Below, in pieces: positions 27,136 to 35,917 of a stretch of 64,000 nucleotides of DNA. The notes under the pieces were generated by a model, which was not told where the DNA came from, searched no databases, and was given only the letters and a program-made list of their open reading frames with translations. The translations under genes and the position numbers were made by a program. Origin of the DNA: Phycisphaerae bacterium. GTDB lineage: Bacteria; Planctomycetota; Phycisphaerae; SM23-33. Location: assembly GCA_030745875.1 (NCBI GenBank), contig JASLNT010000078.1, positions 31,008 to 95,007 on the forward strand, given 5' to 3'. Each line of letters opens with the position of its first letter. Within the stretch, counting starts at the first letter, position 1.

Positions 27136-28332
27136 CTACCGGATTTCATGCCATACCCATACGCCATCTTCGACCATCTTAACATACCCACCGGGCGGCT
27201 TGGAGCCTTTGGGGCCTATTGTTAGACCCCAGTGATCGAAGCCTCCCCCGTACGTCAACTCCAGATACTCCTTCTTGACGTCATATGTCACATCAGACGA
27301 ACCAAGAACTGAAATACATTCCGGTAGTTTCTTATCATCGAGATGGATAATCCAGGACTCTCTTTCTTCAGTTTCGGCGTTTATTTCACTGGAACGGTGA
27401 TACGATTCCATCCATGTACGAATAGCGGGGATATCGACTTTGCTCTTCATTTCCGCGCAGAATTGCTCTGTTTTCCGAACGTATCCGGGAATCGATAGCC
27501 CATAAACACAAACGAATGTGACTGCTAAAGAGCCCGCCGCAAAGGCGTTGCGAAGACTCACCCATATGAACTTACGTTTTGGCGGCCTTGGCTTACGAAC
27601 ATATGCAATCATGAGCAATAACCAGATAACCAAGGTAATCGTAGGAACCCAGTACAAAATGAATTCCTCCATTGAGCCGGCGATGAACATTAGGACAAAC
27701 ATACACGTAAGCGGAGACATCAAGAGCCCCATCCAAACAGCTTCCTTTCTTATCTGCCGCCAGGAAATCTGCTCTCCGAGTTTCTCCGCCGCTCCGGATT
27801 GGTCCGTTTCGTTGCTTACTGCAGAAAGATCATCCACAACATGAATTGAATGCAAGCCGCCCTCAGCCATACCGCAATCCGGCGATGATGGTTTTTGATC
27901 GCTCTCTGGTTTCTCAAGCTGCTTAGAGCCCAAGTTCACACCATTAGCCAATGCGATGCCGATGAGAGCGGCGAGATTCTGTAGAAGAGGAATATTGATG
28001 AAGGCGTCTCGACCCCACCCGCAGCGGCGAGCGATGAAGAAAGCATCCAGATAAGCCCAGACACCAAATGCCGCAATAGCGGTCCCCGCGACAAGCAATA
28101 GAAGAACACCGCTCACGCGAGCGTTCTGTTTGCGAAAGCACCTGACATGATTCATCAGCATCCCATACGGCAGAATGCTCCAGCACAGCACCCAGAGAAA
28201 GAGAAACCAACTTGCCGCAGCGCGGGGTTGAGTCCACGGTTGCGCCACATAAAACTGGATTCCTGCGGTGAGGACAAAACCGAAGCCCAGAACACCGTAG
28301 GCCGTTAGGCTGATTATGTCTCTCGTTTTCAT
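27136..28332 (-). CDS. Hypothetical multi-pass membrane protein
   Basis: A 398-residue membrane protein of unknown family. Three to four hydrophobic helices occupy the first 135 residues (SLTAYGVLGFGFVLTAGIQF, SWFLFLWVLCWSILPYGMLM, VSGVLLLLVAGTAIAAFGVW, LAALIGIALANG). A charged cytosolic loop of about 65 residues follows, then three more helices (VWMGLLMSPLTCMFVLMFIA, FILYWVPTITLVIWLLLMI, AFAAGSLAVTFVCVYGLS). The last 110 residues are soluble, with a beta-rich end (VKKEYLELTYGGGFDHWGLTIG). It belongs to a run of minus-strand lipoprotein and membrane genes (26.2-30.9 kb). Confidence 0.75.
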   Translation of the reverse strand: MKTRDIISLTAYGVLGFGFVLTAGIQFYVAQPWTQPRAAASWFLFLWVLCWSILPYGMLMNHVRCFRKQNARVSGVLLLLVAGTAIAAFGVWAYLDAFFIARRCGWGRDAFINIPLLQNLAALIGIALANGVNLGSKQLEKPESDQKPSSPDCGMAEGGLHSIHVVDDLSAVSNETDQSGAAEKLGEQISWRQIRKEAVWMGLLMSPLTCMFVLMFIAGSMEEFILYWVPTITLVIWLLLMIAYVRKPRPPKRKFIWVSLRNAFAAGSLAVTFVCVYGLSIPGYVRKTEQFCAEMKSKVDIPAIRTWMESYHRSSEINAETEERESWIIHLDDKKLPECISVLGSSDVTYDVKKEYLELTYGGGFDHWGLTIGPKGSKPPGGYVKMVEDGVWVWHEIR

Positions 28333-28352
28333 TCTCGCATGTAGGCTGTATC

Positions 28353-28970
28353 TTAATCGTAGTCGCTATTGAGGCCCACCAGAATCTCGCCGTTTTCCTG
28401 CTGCTGCAGGACGATCTCCAGCGCTACGGCGCGAGCGAGCAGTTTCGGACAAGTCGAAATGGTCGAAGCCTTATGGTATCTGCGCTGACCGGGATCGAAA
28501 CGCAACTGGGACATCAGATCCCCCAGTTCCCTGGGATCAATATCCTGCGTAAGTCGCCAACTGCGAAAATGGGCGATGGCCTCGCGGAGTCGCATTGCCG
28601 TCGAATAAACAATCTGCGAAAAAATGTACGCCGGACCAGTGATTCTATGGATCTGCCGCCCCAGCATAAAACCGCTGGCGCTAGTCGGGTTGCCGCTAGT
28701 CGCGTCGACATCCGGGCAGAAAGAACTCTTGTGATACGAGCTCGATTCCTGTTTGGACAGCAGACCAAGCACAAGAAGGACCGCGGCGACGCCAACCGAA
28801 ATCCAGAACATGTCGGTATTAGCGGTCAGTGCAAACAGCATCCCATAGATCGGCCAGACCGTCAGAGCGAAACAGACCACCAGCCCCACCGCATGCAGAA
28901 CGAACATCAGCAAATGGTATCGCCACACTCTCTGGACAATATCTTCCGGCTTCATTGTTTGAGTCTCCAT
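28353..28970 (-). CDS. Hypothetical membrane protein, 205 aa
   Basis: Two hydrophobic helices in the first half (HLLMFVLHAVGLVVCFALTV and MFWISVGVAAVLLVLGLLS) are followed by a soluble part containing PTSASGFMLGRQIHRITGPAYI and a helical C-terminus with LARAVALEIVLQQQENGEI. No known domain recognised. It begins one base after the lipoprotein gene at 28972 ends and stops 20 bases before the 398-residue membrane protein begins, so the three are probably one transcript. The two membrane proteins share their general shape but no obvious sequence. Confidence 0.7.
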   Translation of the reverse strand: METQTMKPEDIVQRVWRYHLLMFVLHAVGLVVCFALTVWPIYGMLFALTANTDMFWISVGVAAVLLVLGLLSKQESSSYHKSSFCPDVDATSGNPTSASGFMLGRQIHRITGPAYIFSQIVYSTAMRLREAIAHFRSWRLTQDIDPRELGDLMSQLRFDPGQRRYHKASTISTCPKLLARAVALEIVLQQQENGEILVGLNSDYD

Positions 28971-28971
28971 G

Positions 28972-29421
28972 CTAGGGAGCGTATTCTACAAAATGGCAGT
29001 AGATGATCCCCGTGCTCTCCTCAAACGCCAGGGCGCTTATGAACCCGCCGGTGTCAACATCTCCCGTCTGATTCTTGTAGAAGATCAGCTTCTTGCCATT
29101 CAGGTCCCACGGCGGCCAGGGCTTCATGTCGTCGGGCAAGTCGAACGACGGCGCATCAATCGTGCGGGTGAGTTTGTCGTCGAGAGTCTTCCTGTAAGTC
29201 GGCGAGACCTGCAGTTTCAAATATATGTCGCTTAACAAGATAAGGTTGTTACGCCCTGCTGTGAACTTTGCGTCAGCGGGCAGTTTCAGTTCCGTGCCCC
29301 ACTCAAACCAGTCTCGCATGTTCTCATCGGACCCTTCGGTCATATCCGAAATGTCGGAGCATCCGACGGTGAGCACCAGGAATGAACTTAGTACAGGCAG
29401 TATGATTCGTGTTCTTGTCAT
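28972..29421 (-). CDS. Hypothetical lipoprotein, 149 aa
   Basis: Signal peptide MTRTRIILPVLSSFLVLTVGC with lipobox LTVGC (C21). The mature part is acidic at first (SDISDMTEGSDENMRDWFEWG) and then beta-rich, with DDMKPWPPWDLNGKKLIFYKN and FISALAFEESTGIIYCHFVEY. The paired W/P segment and the EESTGIIYCHF strand suggest a small immunoglobulin-like or beta-barrel fold, but no family is recognised. Second gene in the lipoprotein/membrane run. Confidence 0.7.
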   Translation of the reverse strand: MTRTRIILPVLSSFLVLTVGCSDISDMTEGSDENMRDWFEWGTELKLPADAKFTAGRNNLILLSDIYLKLQVSPTYRKTLDDKLTRTIDAPSFDLPDDMKPWPPWDLNGKKLIFYKNQTGDVDTGGFISALAFEESTGIIYCHFVEYAP

Positions 29422-29454
29422 GACTGGTATTTCAACTCGGCGGCTCAGGCGCGG

Positions 29455-30069
29455 CTATTGGCGATCGTTTGAGCCTTGCCTACTGGAATTCTTCTCTTCA
29501 AGTTCACTTTCACACTCCGCATAAAGGGAGTCAACTGTCCCCCCAGTTGACTTCCATCGACTAACTACTTCCGTTTCCATTCTTTCCAGGAGGTCCACTA
29601 CGTTAAACTTCCAGACGCCATCTTCTCTATAGAAAGTCCACCCCTCCACCTTTGATCCATCCTTCGCCACTATCGTGCAAGTCGCCCTGTCCCCCGTAAC
29701 GTCTATGTCATCAATTCTACCGCCCCTCATTCCTTTCTTGGCGTTTTCACCATAGCATGAGACAAAGAAATCCTTGGCTGACATTTCCTTAAGCGCATCT
29801 TCATTGATCCTATCCTTCACGCCCAGATAAGTGATATACGCCATGAGCCCTGTCGCCTTCAGCCTGCGAACATCTTTACTTATCGTCAGTTTCCTCAGGG
29901 TCTCATAATACGCCAAGGTCTTTGAGTCTAACAGCTCGCTTAGCCTTCGGTATTCCTTCGCTCTGAGAGCTTTGTAAGCGTCATTGTACAGATCCGTTAT
30001 TTCGTTTTGATCCTTGCTGCGACACCCGACTATCATCAACGCCGTCATTGCGATCAGTAAACATCTCAT
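29455..30069 (-). CDS. Hypothetical lipoprotein, NTF2/DUF4878-like size
   Basis: A 204-residue predicted lipoprotein: MRCLLIAMTALMIVGCRS has lipobox IVGC (C16). The body starts with a helix typical of NTF2-like folds (ITDLYNDAYKALRAKEYRRLSELLDSKTLAYYE) and ends with strands including DRATCTIVAKDGSKVEGWTFYREDGVWKFN, the VWKF block common to DUF4878-type lipoproteins that sense or transport small ligands. Fold assignment is a guess. The C-terminal tail is polar. It lies 33 bases upstream of the lipoprotein at 28972. Confidence 0.7.
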   Translation of the reverse strand: MRCLLIAMTALMIVGCRSKDQNEITDLYNDAYKALRAKEYRRLSELLDSKTLAYYETLRKLTISKDVRRLKATGLMAYITYLGVKDRINEDALKEMSAKDFFVSCYGENAKKGMRGGRIDDIDVTGDRATCTIVAKDGSKVEGWTFYREDGVWKFNVVDLLERMETEVVSRWKSTGGTVDSLYAECESELEEKNSSRQGSNDRQ

Positions 30070-30180
30070 TCAGCGCCTCATTTCAATTTCGGGGTTAAGC
30101 TCGCCGAGGCGCAGGCCCCGGAAAAGCGTGTTGTTACGTCCCGATCGTCTGCTTGACCGACCTTATTATCTCGCCGAGAA

Positions 30181-30870
30181 TCACCTGCCCGAAGACCTGA
30201 GGGCGTCTTCGACCCGCTCGTCCAGTTCGTCGGCCCGGATGGCTCCGGAACGGACGTCGCCTACTATCGTTCGCAACTGAAGCGTCGCCACCTGTACGAA
30301 ACGGATGTTCGTTCTGCACCACTCGCGCGCTTCGGCGTCGAGCGGTTTTTCTGCTGATGAAACGAGAAACCATCTCCCATCTGTCCGCTTCAACGTCGCG
30401 TTATAGGTAGTGGTCTGCCTTTCGGACTCCCTGTCCGTCCATGTGACGCGAGCGGAATCTCCATTTCTCTCTATAGGAGCCTTGAGAAACCGGGACGTGT
30501 CGAAGAATATGATCCCGCCCTTGACCCCCTTCAGGGTTGCAGTGGCCCTTTCCCCGTAAACCGCAACCGCCGCCCTGCGCAGATTCGCCTGGGCGACAAG
30601 GTAATCAAATCGACTCTCCATCAACGCCCTCTCCATGCCCTGGAGCTTGTGGCAGGCGTGAAAACTCGCGGGCTTGTTGTTCTCGACCGCGAAGTACATT
30701 CTCTCCAGAAGAGCCCGCGGGTTCTCGGCTCCGAGCAGAAGGGCGCCTTTGGGTGTCGGGTCGAGAGTTGTCGTATTCGGCGAGGGCGGTTTGTCGCAAC
30801 CGCAGAGAACCAGCAACAGCGCCGCAAGTACGCTTACAGCCGTCATGACAATGATGTTCTGACCGGTCAT
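30181..30870 (-). CDS. Hypothetical lipoprotein, 229 aa
   Basis: Signal peptide MTGQNIIVMTAVSVLAALLLVLCGC with lipobox LVLC/CGC (the cysteine near residue 24). A proline-rich linker (PPSPNTTTLDPTPKG) leads to a NTF2-like region: NPRALLERMYFAVENNKPASFHACHK, then strands with ATATLKGVKGGIIFF and RTDGRWFLVS. The general shape repeats that of the lipoprotein at 29455 and may reflect distant duplication. The ATG at 30870 is chosen; an in-frame start six codons upstream is possible. Just downstream of the sulfatase gene at 30901 on the same strand. Confidence 0.7.
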   Translation of the reverse strand: MTGQNIIVMTAVSVLAALLLVLCGCDKPPSPNTTTLDPTPKGALLLGAENPRALLERMYFAVENNKPASFHACHKLQGMERALMESRFDYLVAQANLRRAAVAVYGERATATLKGVKGGIIFFDTSRFLKAPIERNGDSARVTWTDRESERQTTTYNATLKRTDGRWFLVSSAEKPLDAEAREWCRTNIRFVQVATLQLRTIVGDVRSGAIRADELDERVEDALRSSGR

Positions 30871-30900
30871 GTCACTCCAATCCAACAATGTTCGCCGGGA

Positions 30901-32310
30901 TCACGGTTTAACGGTTTGATATCCGTCGTGGAGCATCTTCGCCAGTGACGCTACGAGTTTCTTGTTCTCCGGGTCCTCTGCGATGTTGACGTTCTCCGAC
31001 GGGTCGGCCTTCAGGTCGTAGAGCATTCTCTCACCGTTCTTGAATTCGGCGTAGTTGTGACGATCGGTGATCAGGCTTACCGCCGGTCCGTACTTGGAGA
31101 AAACAGCCTTCTTCCAAGGGCGATCCGGTTCCTTGAGCAGCGGTGCGAAGCTCGTTCCCTGGAGGGTCTTGTTGGCGGTCTTGACTCCGGCAAGTTCGCA
31201 CAGGCTGGGGTAGATATCCACAAATTCGACCAGCCGTTCGCTTTCCTGACCGCCCTTGAATCCGGGCGCCGAGACTATCATCGGAGAATTGGTCGCCAGA
31301 TGCATCACGTTGTGCTTGCCCCAGAAGTTGTGCTCGCCGAGATGCCACCCATGATCGCCCCAGAGGATTACGATAGTGCTGTCGGCCAGGCCAAGTTCGT
31401 CGAGCGTGCGCATCACCCTTCCGACCTGGGCGTCGACATAACTTACACACGCATAATAGCCATGCCGCCCGGCCGCGTGCCACGCATCGCTGTTGTACTT
31501 CATATTACGGTTGTGATAACTGTGGATTTCCCCGGAGCCCTTCAGCATTTTCGGCGCGTTTTTCGGGCGGTCGCGGTTATCGGCAAGAGCGATCTTTTTC
31601 CGATCGTACATGTCCCAGTATTTCTTGGGCGCGTAGAACGGGAGGTGCGGTTTGTAGAATCCGCACGCCAGGAAGAAGGGCTTTCCGGACTTCTTCATGT
31701 TCTTCAGATCCCGGATCGTTTTGTCGGCGGTCTGTCCGTCGCCATAAGCGTTGTCGGGCACATCGGGACCTTCAAACCACGGGCCGCGTTTCTTCCTGCC
31801 GCCGATCATTTTTTTCGATTCCGGATCGAGACAGACGGCGCCGCCGATTTTCGACCTCCAGGCGCGCTGGCTCCAACTGCGTTTCTCCGTATCGTCGCGG
31901 TGGTGGAATATCTTACCGTTGGATATGCAGTGATACCCGTTCTTGCGAAACTCCTCGGGCAGCGTCACGGCGCCAGGAGCGTCCTTCTGGGCATGGGTGT
32001 AGTAGTTCAGGAAGCGTTTCGGCGTCGGGCGCAAGCCGGTCAGCAGACTGGCGCGCGAAGCCCCACAGACAGCAACCTGGCAGTAGGCGCGGTTGAAAAC
32101 GGTTCCGCCCGCGGCCAGTTTGTCGATATTGGGCGACTTGATCCACTTGTGCCCGTAACAGCCCAGTTCGGGACGGAGATCGTCAACGGCGATGAACAGC
32201 ACGTTGAGTTTCTTAGCGGGTTTGGCGGCGCGGACCAATCCGGGCGCCAAAGCCCCGGCTGCGAGCAGTCCGGTCGTTTTCAGGAAATTGCGTCGATTAT
32301 GTCGCTTCAT
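30901..32310 (-). CDS. Exported sulfatase (iduronate-2-sulfatase-like) with C-x-A-S-R site
   Basis: Third sulfatase, 469 residues, with a twin-arginine-like signal (RRNFLKTTGLLAAGALAPGLVRA). The metal site begins AVDDLRPELGCYG, the pattern of iduronate-2-sulfatase-like members. The formylglycine precursor is C82 in VCGASRASLLTG: Ala replaces the usual Pro (CxPSR to CxASR). ISNGKIFHH, HLPFYAPKKYWD and WGDHGWHLGEHNFWGKHN (His, Asp, Lys ligands) are intact. Ala at this position is a known variant accepted by anaerobic sulfatase-maturating enzymes. It follows the GH31 gene by 35 bases and is probably co-transcribed with it. Confidence 0.92.
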   Translation of the reverse strand: MKRHNRRNFLKTTGLLAAGALAPGLVRAAKPAKKLNVLFIAVDDLRPELGCYGHKWIKSPNIDKLAAGGTVFNRAYCQVAVCGASRASLLTGLRPTPKRFLNYYTHAQKDAPGAVTLPEEFRKNGYHCISNGKIFHHRDDTEKRSWSQRAWRSKIGGAVCLDPESKKMIGGRKKRGPWFEGPDVPDNAYGDGQTADKTIRDLKNMKKSGKPFFLACGFYKPHLPFYAPKKYWDMYDRKKIALADNRDRPKNAPKMLKGSGEIHSYHNRNMKYNSDAWHAAGRHGYYACVSYVDAQVGRVMRTLDELGLADSTIVILWGDHGWHLGEHNFWGKHNVMHLATNSPMIVSAPGFKGGQESERLVEFVDIYPSLCELAGVKTANKTLQGTSFAPLLKEPDRPWKKAVFSKYGPAVSLITDRHNYAEFKNGERMLYDLKADPSENVNIAEDPENKKLVASLAKMLHDGYQTVKP

Positions 32311-32345
32311 TTTCTCTCCAGTCGAATTACTTGGGCTCGGGTGGG

Positions 32346-35300
32346 TTACTTACTGCCTTTTAGAATAAGCTTGGCATCCACCCAGTCGCCGTGATCGTCC
32401 TTGCTCCCATCGCCGCCATCGAGCAGCACCAGACGCAGTTTCTTCACGCCCTTGATATTCAGGTCCATTAACTGCTTGACGCTCTTACCGGTCTGATTCG
32501 GGCTTTCGAAGACCAACTTGCCGTCAGCATAGACGCGGAACATCACAGACCCGCCCTCGCCGACTTCATCGTCCACGCCCACATGCCCGGTGAGTTTATC
32601 CCAGCTTCCGTCAAGATCATAGACCAGTTCGCTGCCCGAAAGCACGCCAACGCCCTTCTTGTAAGCCTGTCCGTTAACTTTGATTGGCTTACCGCCTACG
32701 GACTTGTCGTTGCTGTACTTGCCTTTTACCGATGACGGTTTCAGGTCGCTGAGATAGACGATCTTGTCGGGCAGCGGTTTGGCTTTCAGATCGCGGAACA
32801 CTTCGAACTCGGCGGCTGAGGCGAATGTCTTGCCCACGTGGCTGCTGAGGATCCTGAGCCTGACGTACTCGCCCCATACCGCCGGGAAACTGACCTTCTG
32901 CATCTCTTTGATGCGTTTGAAACCACCGGTGAGCACAGGCTTGCCGAAATCATCTTTGCGGCGGCTGACATAGATTTCATACTTGTCGATCAACCCGTTG
33001 CCCATGTCCTGGCGGGCCATGTAACCGAACCCGTTAATCGCGTACAGACCGTTGAGCCCGATATCGACAGTGTACGGATGATCCTTGGCGTGCCCGTTTT
33101 CCTTCTTGCTGTAATTCGAGTGCCATTTCGTTTCCGGCGTGCCGTCAAACGCGTTGGAGATCGACCCGCCCTGCTGGGAATTGGTCGTGACGATGAACTC
33201 TGACTTGTCCAGTTCCGGGGTGATTTTCGGAACAGGATACGGCGGGCTGGCGGGGATATCCTGGTTCTCGTTGATTTCAAGATGCAGTTTCATTTCCCGG
33301 GCGGTCGACATGCGAGCCAGCCTCACGTGAACAACGCCCCGCCGGTCGTCCTTGTCAAAATACCAACCGCTGCGAATGTTCTTGTAAGCTTTCGCCTCGG
33401 TAAGCTCCAGCAGCTTCCTGCCGTTGGCTCGGATAAAACGGGGCTTCAGCTGCGAATGGATCTGGAACTGGTAAACCCTGTTCTTGAGCTTACCGTCGAA
33501 AGCGCCCATGGATTTGCCGACCGTAATGTCGATATCGCCAGCCAAACCTTCAGGCGCAACGCATGAGATTACTTGCTTGGCGGACTCGCCCTGCTGATAC
33601 TTGCGGGTGACTCCGTCGTCTTCGTACATCTCAAAGCTCGACTCGCCGCAGGGATAGATATCCAGCGTAAGCGGGTCTTTAGGCTTCTGGTTGTTGTAGA
33701 GCATCTCCGGGTACATGGGGATTATGGCTCCGGCGCGTATTATCAGGGGCAACTTGTCCAGCGTGATCGGGTATGCGTCGATCGTCGCCGGCCCCTGGAT
33801 TACGCGTCCGTCCCAGTAGTCGATCCACCGGCCCTTGGGAAGGTAAATGTCTTCTTTGCGCCATCCCTTGTTAACGTTCATGCTGGTGTAGACCGGTGCG
33901 ACGAGAATCCACTCACCGAGCATGTACTGGTGCTGGGTCGTGCGATCCCACGTCTTCTTGTCGTCCGGATACTCCCAGATCATCCCGCGAGTGATCGGAG
34001 CGCCGGTGTCGTACGCCTCCCTGGCGTACTTGTACATGTACGGAGTCAGACGCATCTTGAGCTTGAGGTACCTGCGATTGATCGAGCGGTACGGCTCCTC
34101 GTAGAACCACGGGCTCTTGTTCATCTTCCCGGCCCACCCGTTCATGCAGTACAGCACGGGCGTGAAACACTTCCACTGCAGATCGCGAGTGTAGGTTTCC
34201 GGGCTGCCGCCGAAAATACCGTCCACGTCGGTCGTCGCATACGCCTGCCCGCTGAGCCCGGAACCGATGAGCGTGGGAATGTGATATCGGATCAGGTTCC
34301 ACGAACCGGACTGATCGCCCGTCCAGCACACGCCATACCGCTGCGTACCGGCCCAGCCCTGAACGGTCCAGACCATTCCGCGGGAATCGGAGTTCGTCAC
34401 CAGCGAGGTCCACGCCTGCTTGTTGCAGTCCAGCGAATGCTGATACGCCGGGCCCGTCCACGCCACGTCGAGTTTCTGCACGCGAGTGCCCGCGGTTCCG
34501 ACCTCCCACTTGGTCTTCACAAGCTCGCCCTGGGTCCAGAGTCCGGTGTAGAAGCCCAGGTCTTTCAGCGCTTTGACCACGTAGGGTAACTCCACGTAAC
34601 CGCAGCCGTAACCGTCATTGGGCAGTATCCACCCGCCGGGCATGTCGTGCTTGCGATACTGCTCGGCGAGTCGGGATATCACGTGAGGAGTGTGTTCGAT
34701 GATCTTACCGTCTTTGTCGAGTTTCAGTTCCTTGGTCTTCCGATCGCGAGTCATATAAGCGTCGGCCTCGCCGAGTTCGAGCGCCCAGATGCAGACAAAG
34801 TTCGGCCGCCCGGTGAACTGCGTGTACAGATCGACCACGCGATTAAACGACGCCCCGACGAAGTAGTAGGCGTCAAAACGCTGTTCGCTGTGCTCCAGAG
34901 CGATCGATTCGTTGCTGGTGAAGTCGTATGCTCCGATCGCAAACGTATTACGCAGCACACCGTAACCCTTGTTGCTCATGTAGAACGGCGCCGGATTCGG
35001 ATGCCCACCCTCGTTCCAGTTACCGTCGGCGCGGATATCGATCTTCCGGCCTTTGTGCGAGAAGTACCCGTTCTGCTGCCCGCCGCCGTAGTAGTATTCG
35101 TCGACACCCGTGCTCAGGGTCTGAATGGTTCGTTTCGCGCCGATCTGCAGCGGTTTCAACTCCCTGCAAATCAGTTTCTTGCTGACATCCAGCAGTTCGA
35201 ACTTGCACGTCTTCCTGTCGACGCGGAGGATTATCTTCTCGGTGGCCAGTTCAATGGTCTTCTTGTCGTCCGCCACCTTGACATCCCCAGCCCGAGAAAT

Positions 35301-35609
35301 ATGGTCAACGACAATCTGGGCCTTCTCGGGGTTGTTCCTGGGATCGGCAAACTCGCCTTTCTCTGCGACCTGGATGCGCACAACGTCATCCCTGCACATG
35401 GTGATCTTGAAATGGAAGCCTTTGTCGGTAATGAGAGTATACTCGCGCCTCCTGGGGCGCTGCTGAACCTTCACCACGGCGCCGGGCTCCTGGAACACTT
35501 CAAGCGCTTTGGCTTTCGGGTCGGCGGGCTTCTCGGCGGCTGGCGCGATTGCAGCCGAAACCAGACAGGATAACAACAACGTCTGTAATGTTCGTTTAAT
35601 GTTCTTCAT
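32346..35609 (-). CDS. GH31 alpha-glucosidase-type enzyme with discoidin and NPCBM modules
   Basis: Secreted 1087-residue enzyme. Signal peptide (MKNIKRTLQTLLLSCLVSAAIAPAA), beta-sandwich N domain, then the GH31 barrel: GWILPNDGYGCGYVEL, the likely nucleophile D381 in QKLDVAWTG and the acid/base D432 in VCWTGDQSGSW. A distal domain with YGPWILVAPVYT-type strands and NPWIDYWDG-like blocks follows. C-terminal modules are a discoidin/F5-8C domain (about residues 805-945) and an NPCBM domain (about 955-1085, with VNGQAYKKGVGVLSGSELVYDL). Substrate unknown; the modules suggest binding of branched glycans. The ATG at 35609 has AAAGGTAAC before it and begins the signal peptide. Confidence 0.9.
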   Translation of the reverse strand: MKNIKRTLQTLLLSCLVSAAIAPAAEKPADPKAKALEVFQEPGAVVKVQQRPRRREYTLITDKGFHFKITMCRDDVVRIQVAEKGEFADPRNNPEKAQIVVDHISRAGDVKVADDKKTIELATEKIILRVDRKTCKFELLDVSKKLICRELKPLQIGAKRTIQTLSTGVDEYYYGGGQQNGYFSHKGRKIDIRADGNWNEGGHPNPAPFYMSNKGYGVLRNTFAIGAYDFTSNESIALEHSEQRFDAYYFVGASFNRVVDLYTQFTGRPNFVCIWALELGEADAYMTRDRKTKELKLDKDGKIIEHTPHVISRLAEQYRKHDMPGGWILPNDGYGCGYVELPYVVKALKDLGFYTGLWTQGELVKTKWEVGTAGTRVQKLDVAWTGPAYQHSLDCNKQAWTSLVTNSDSRGMVWTVQGWAGTQRYGVCWTGDQSGSWNLIRYHIPTLIGSGLSGQAYATTDVDGIFGGSPETYTRDLQWKCFTPVLYCMNGWAGKMNKSPWFYEEPYRSINRRYLKLKMRLTPYMYKYAREAYDTGAPITRGMIWEYPDDKKTWDRTTQHQYMLGEWILVAPVYTSMNVNKGWRKEDIYLPKGRWIDYWDGRVIQGPATIDAYPITLDKLPLIIRAGAIIPMYPEMLYNNQKPKDPLTLDIYPCGESSFEMYEDDGVTRKYQQGESAKQVISCVAPEGLAGDIDITVGKSMGAFDGKLKNRVYQFQIHSQLKPRFIRANGRKLLELTEAKAYKNIRSGWYFDKDDRRGVVHVRLARMSTAREMKLHLEINENQDIPASPPYPVPKITPELDKSEFIVTTNSQQGGSISNAFDGTPETKWHSNYSKKENGHAKDHPYTVDIGLNGLYAINGFGYMARQDMGNGLIDKYEIYVSRRKDDFGKPVLTGGFKRIKEMQKVSFPAVWGEYVRLRILSSHVGKTFASAAEFEVFRDLKAKPLPDKIVYLSDLKPSSVKGKYSNDKSVGGKPIKVNGQAYKKGVGVLSGSELVYDLDGSWDKLTGHVGVDDEVGEGGSVMFRVYADGKLVFESPNQTGKSVKQLMDLNIKGVKKLRLVLLDGGDGSKDDHGDWVDAKLILKGSK

Positions 35610-35917
35610 GTTACCTTTCAGAGGCTCTGTTCCAGTTGCTGGAACCACAGGCGATGTCTGTCGAGAGTATATCGCCCCAGTCGCTGCGGGCCAACTGTTT
35701 CGTCGACCCCTGCCCCGTGGGAGCGCGCGCCGGCGCCGATTGGAAGGCGGCGGAGTTTTGTCTTGATTTGTCTTGACAGAACCTCCTGAATCCACTACAA
35801 AACAAGTGCTCAAGCTCAACAAAATAAGGATCCTGCAAGGGTGGTTGGGTCACGTTCGCATCTAACCGCCGGGCCTTGTCGGATACCTTAAACCTGGAGA
35901 GAAGGAGGCTCATGCTC

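Noticed and set aside
31057..32394. Plus-strand 445-codon frame
   Set aside because: Antisense to the sulfatase at 30901-32310; long shadow frames are common in GC-rich genes and it has no motif or start site.
33573..34589. Plus-strand 338-codon frame
   Set aside because: Antisense to the GH31 gene; no recognisable domain.
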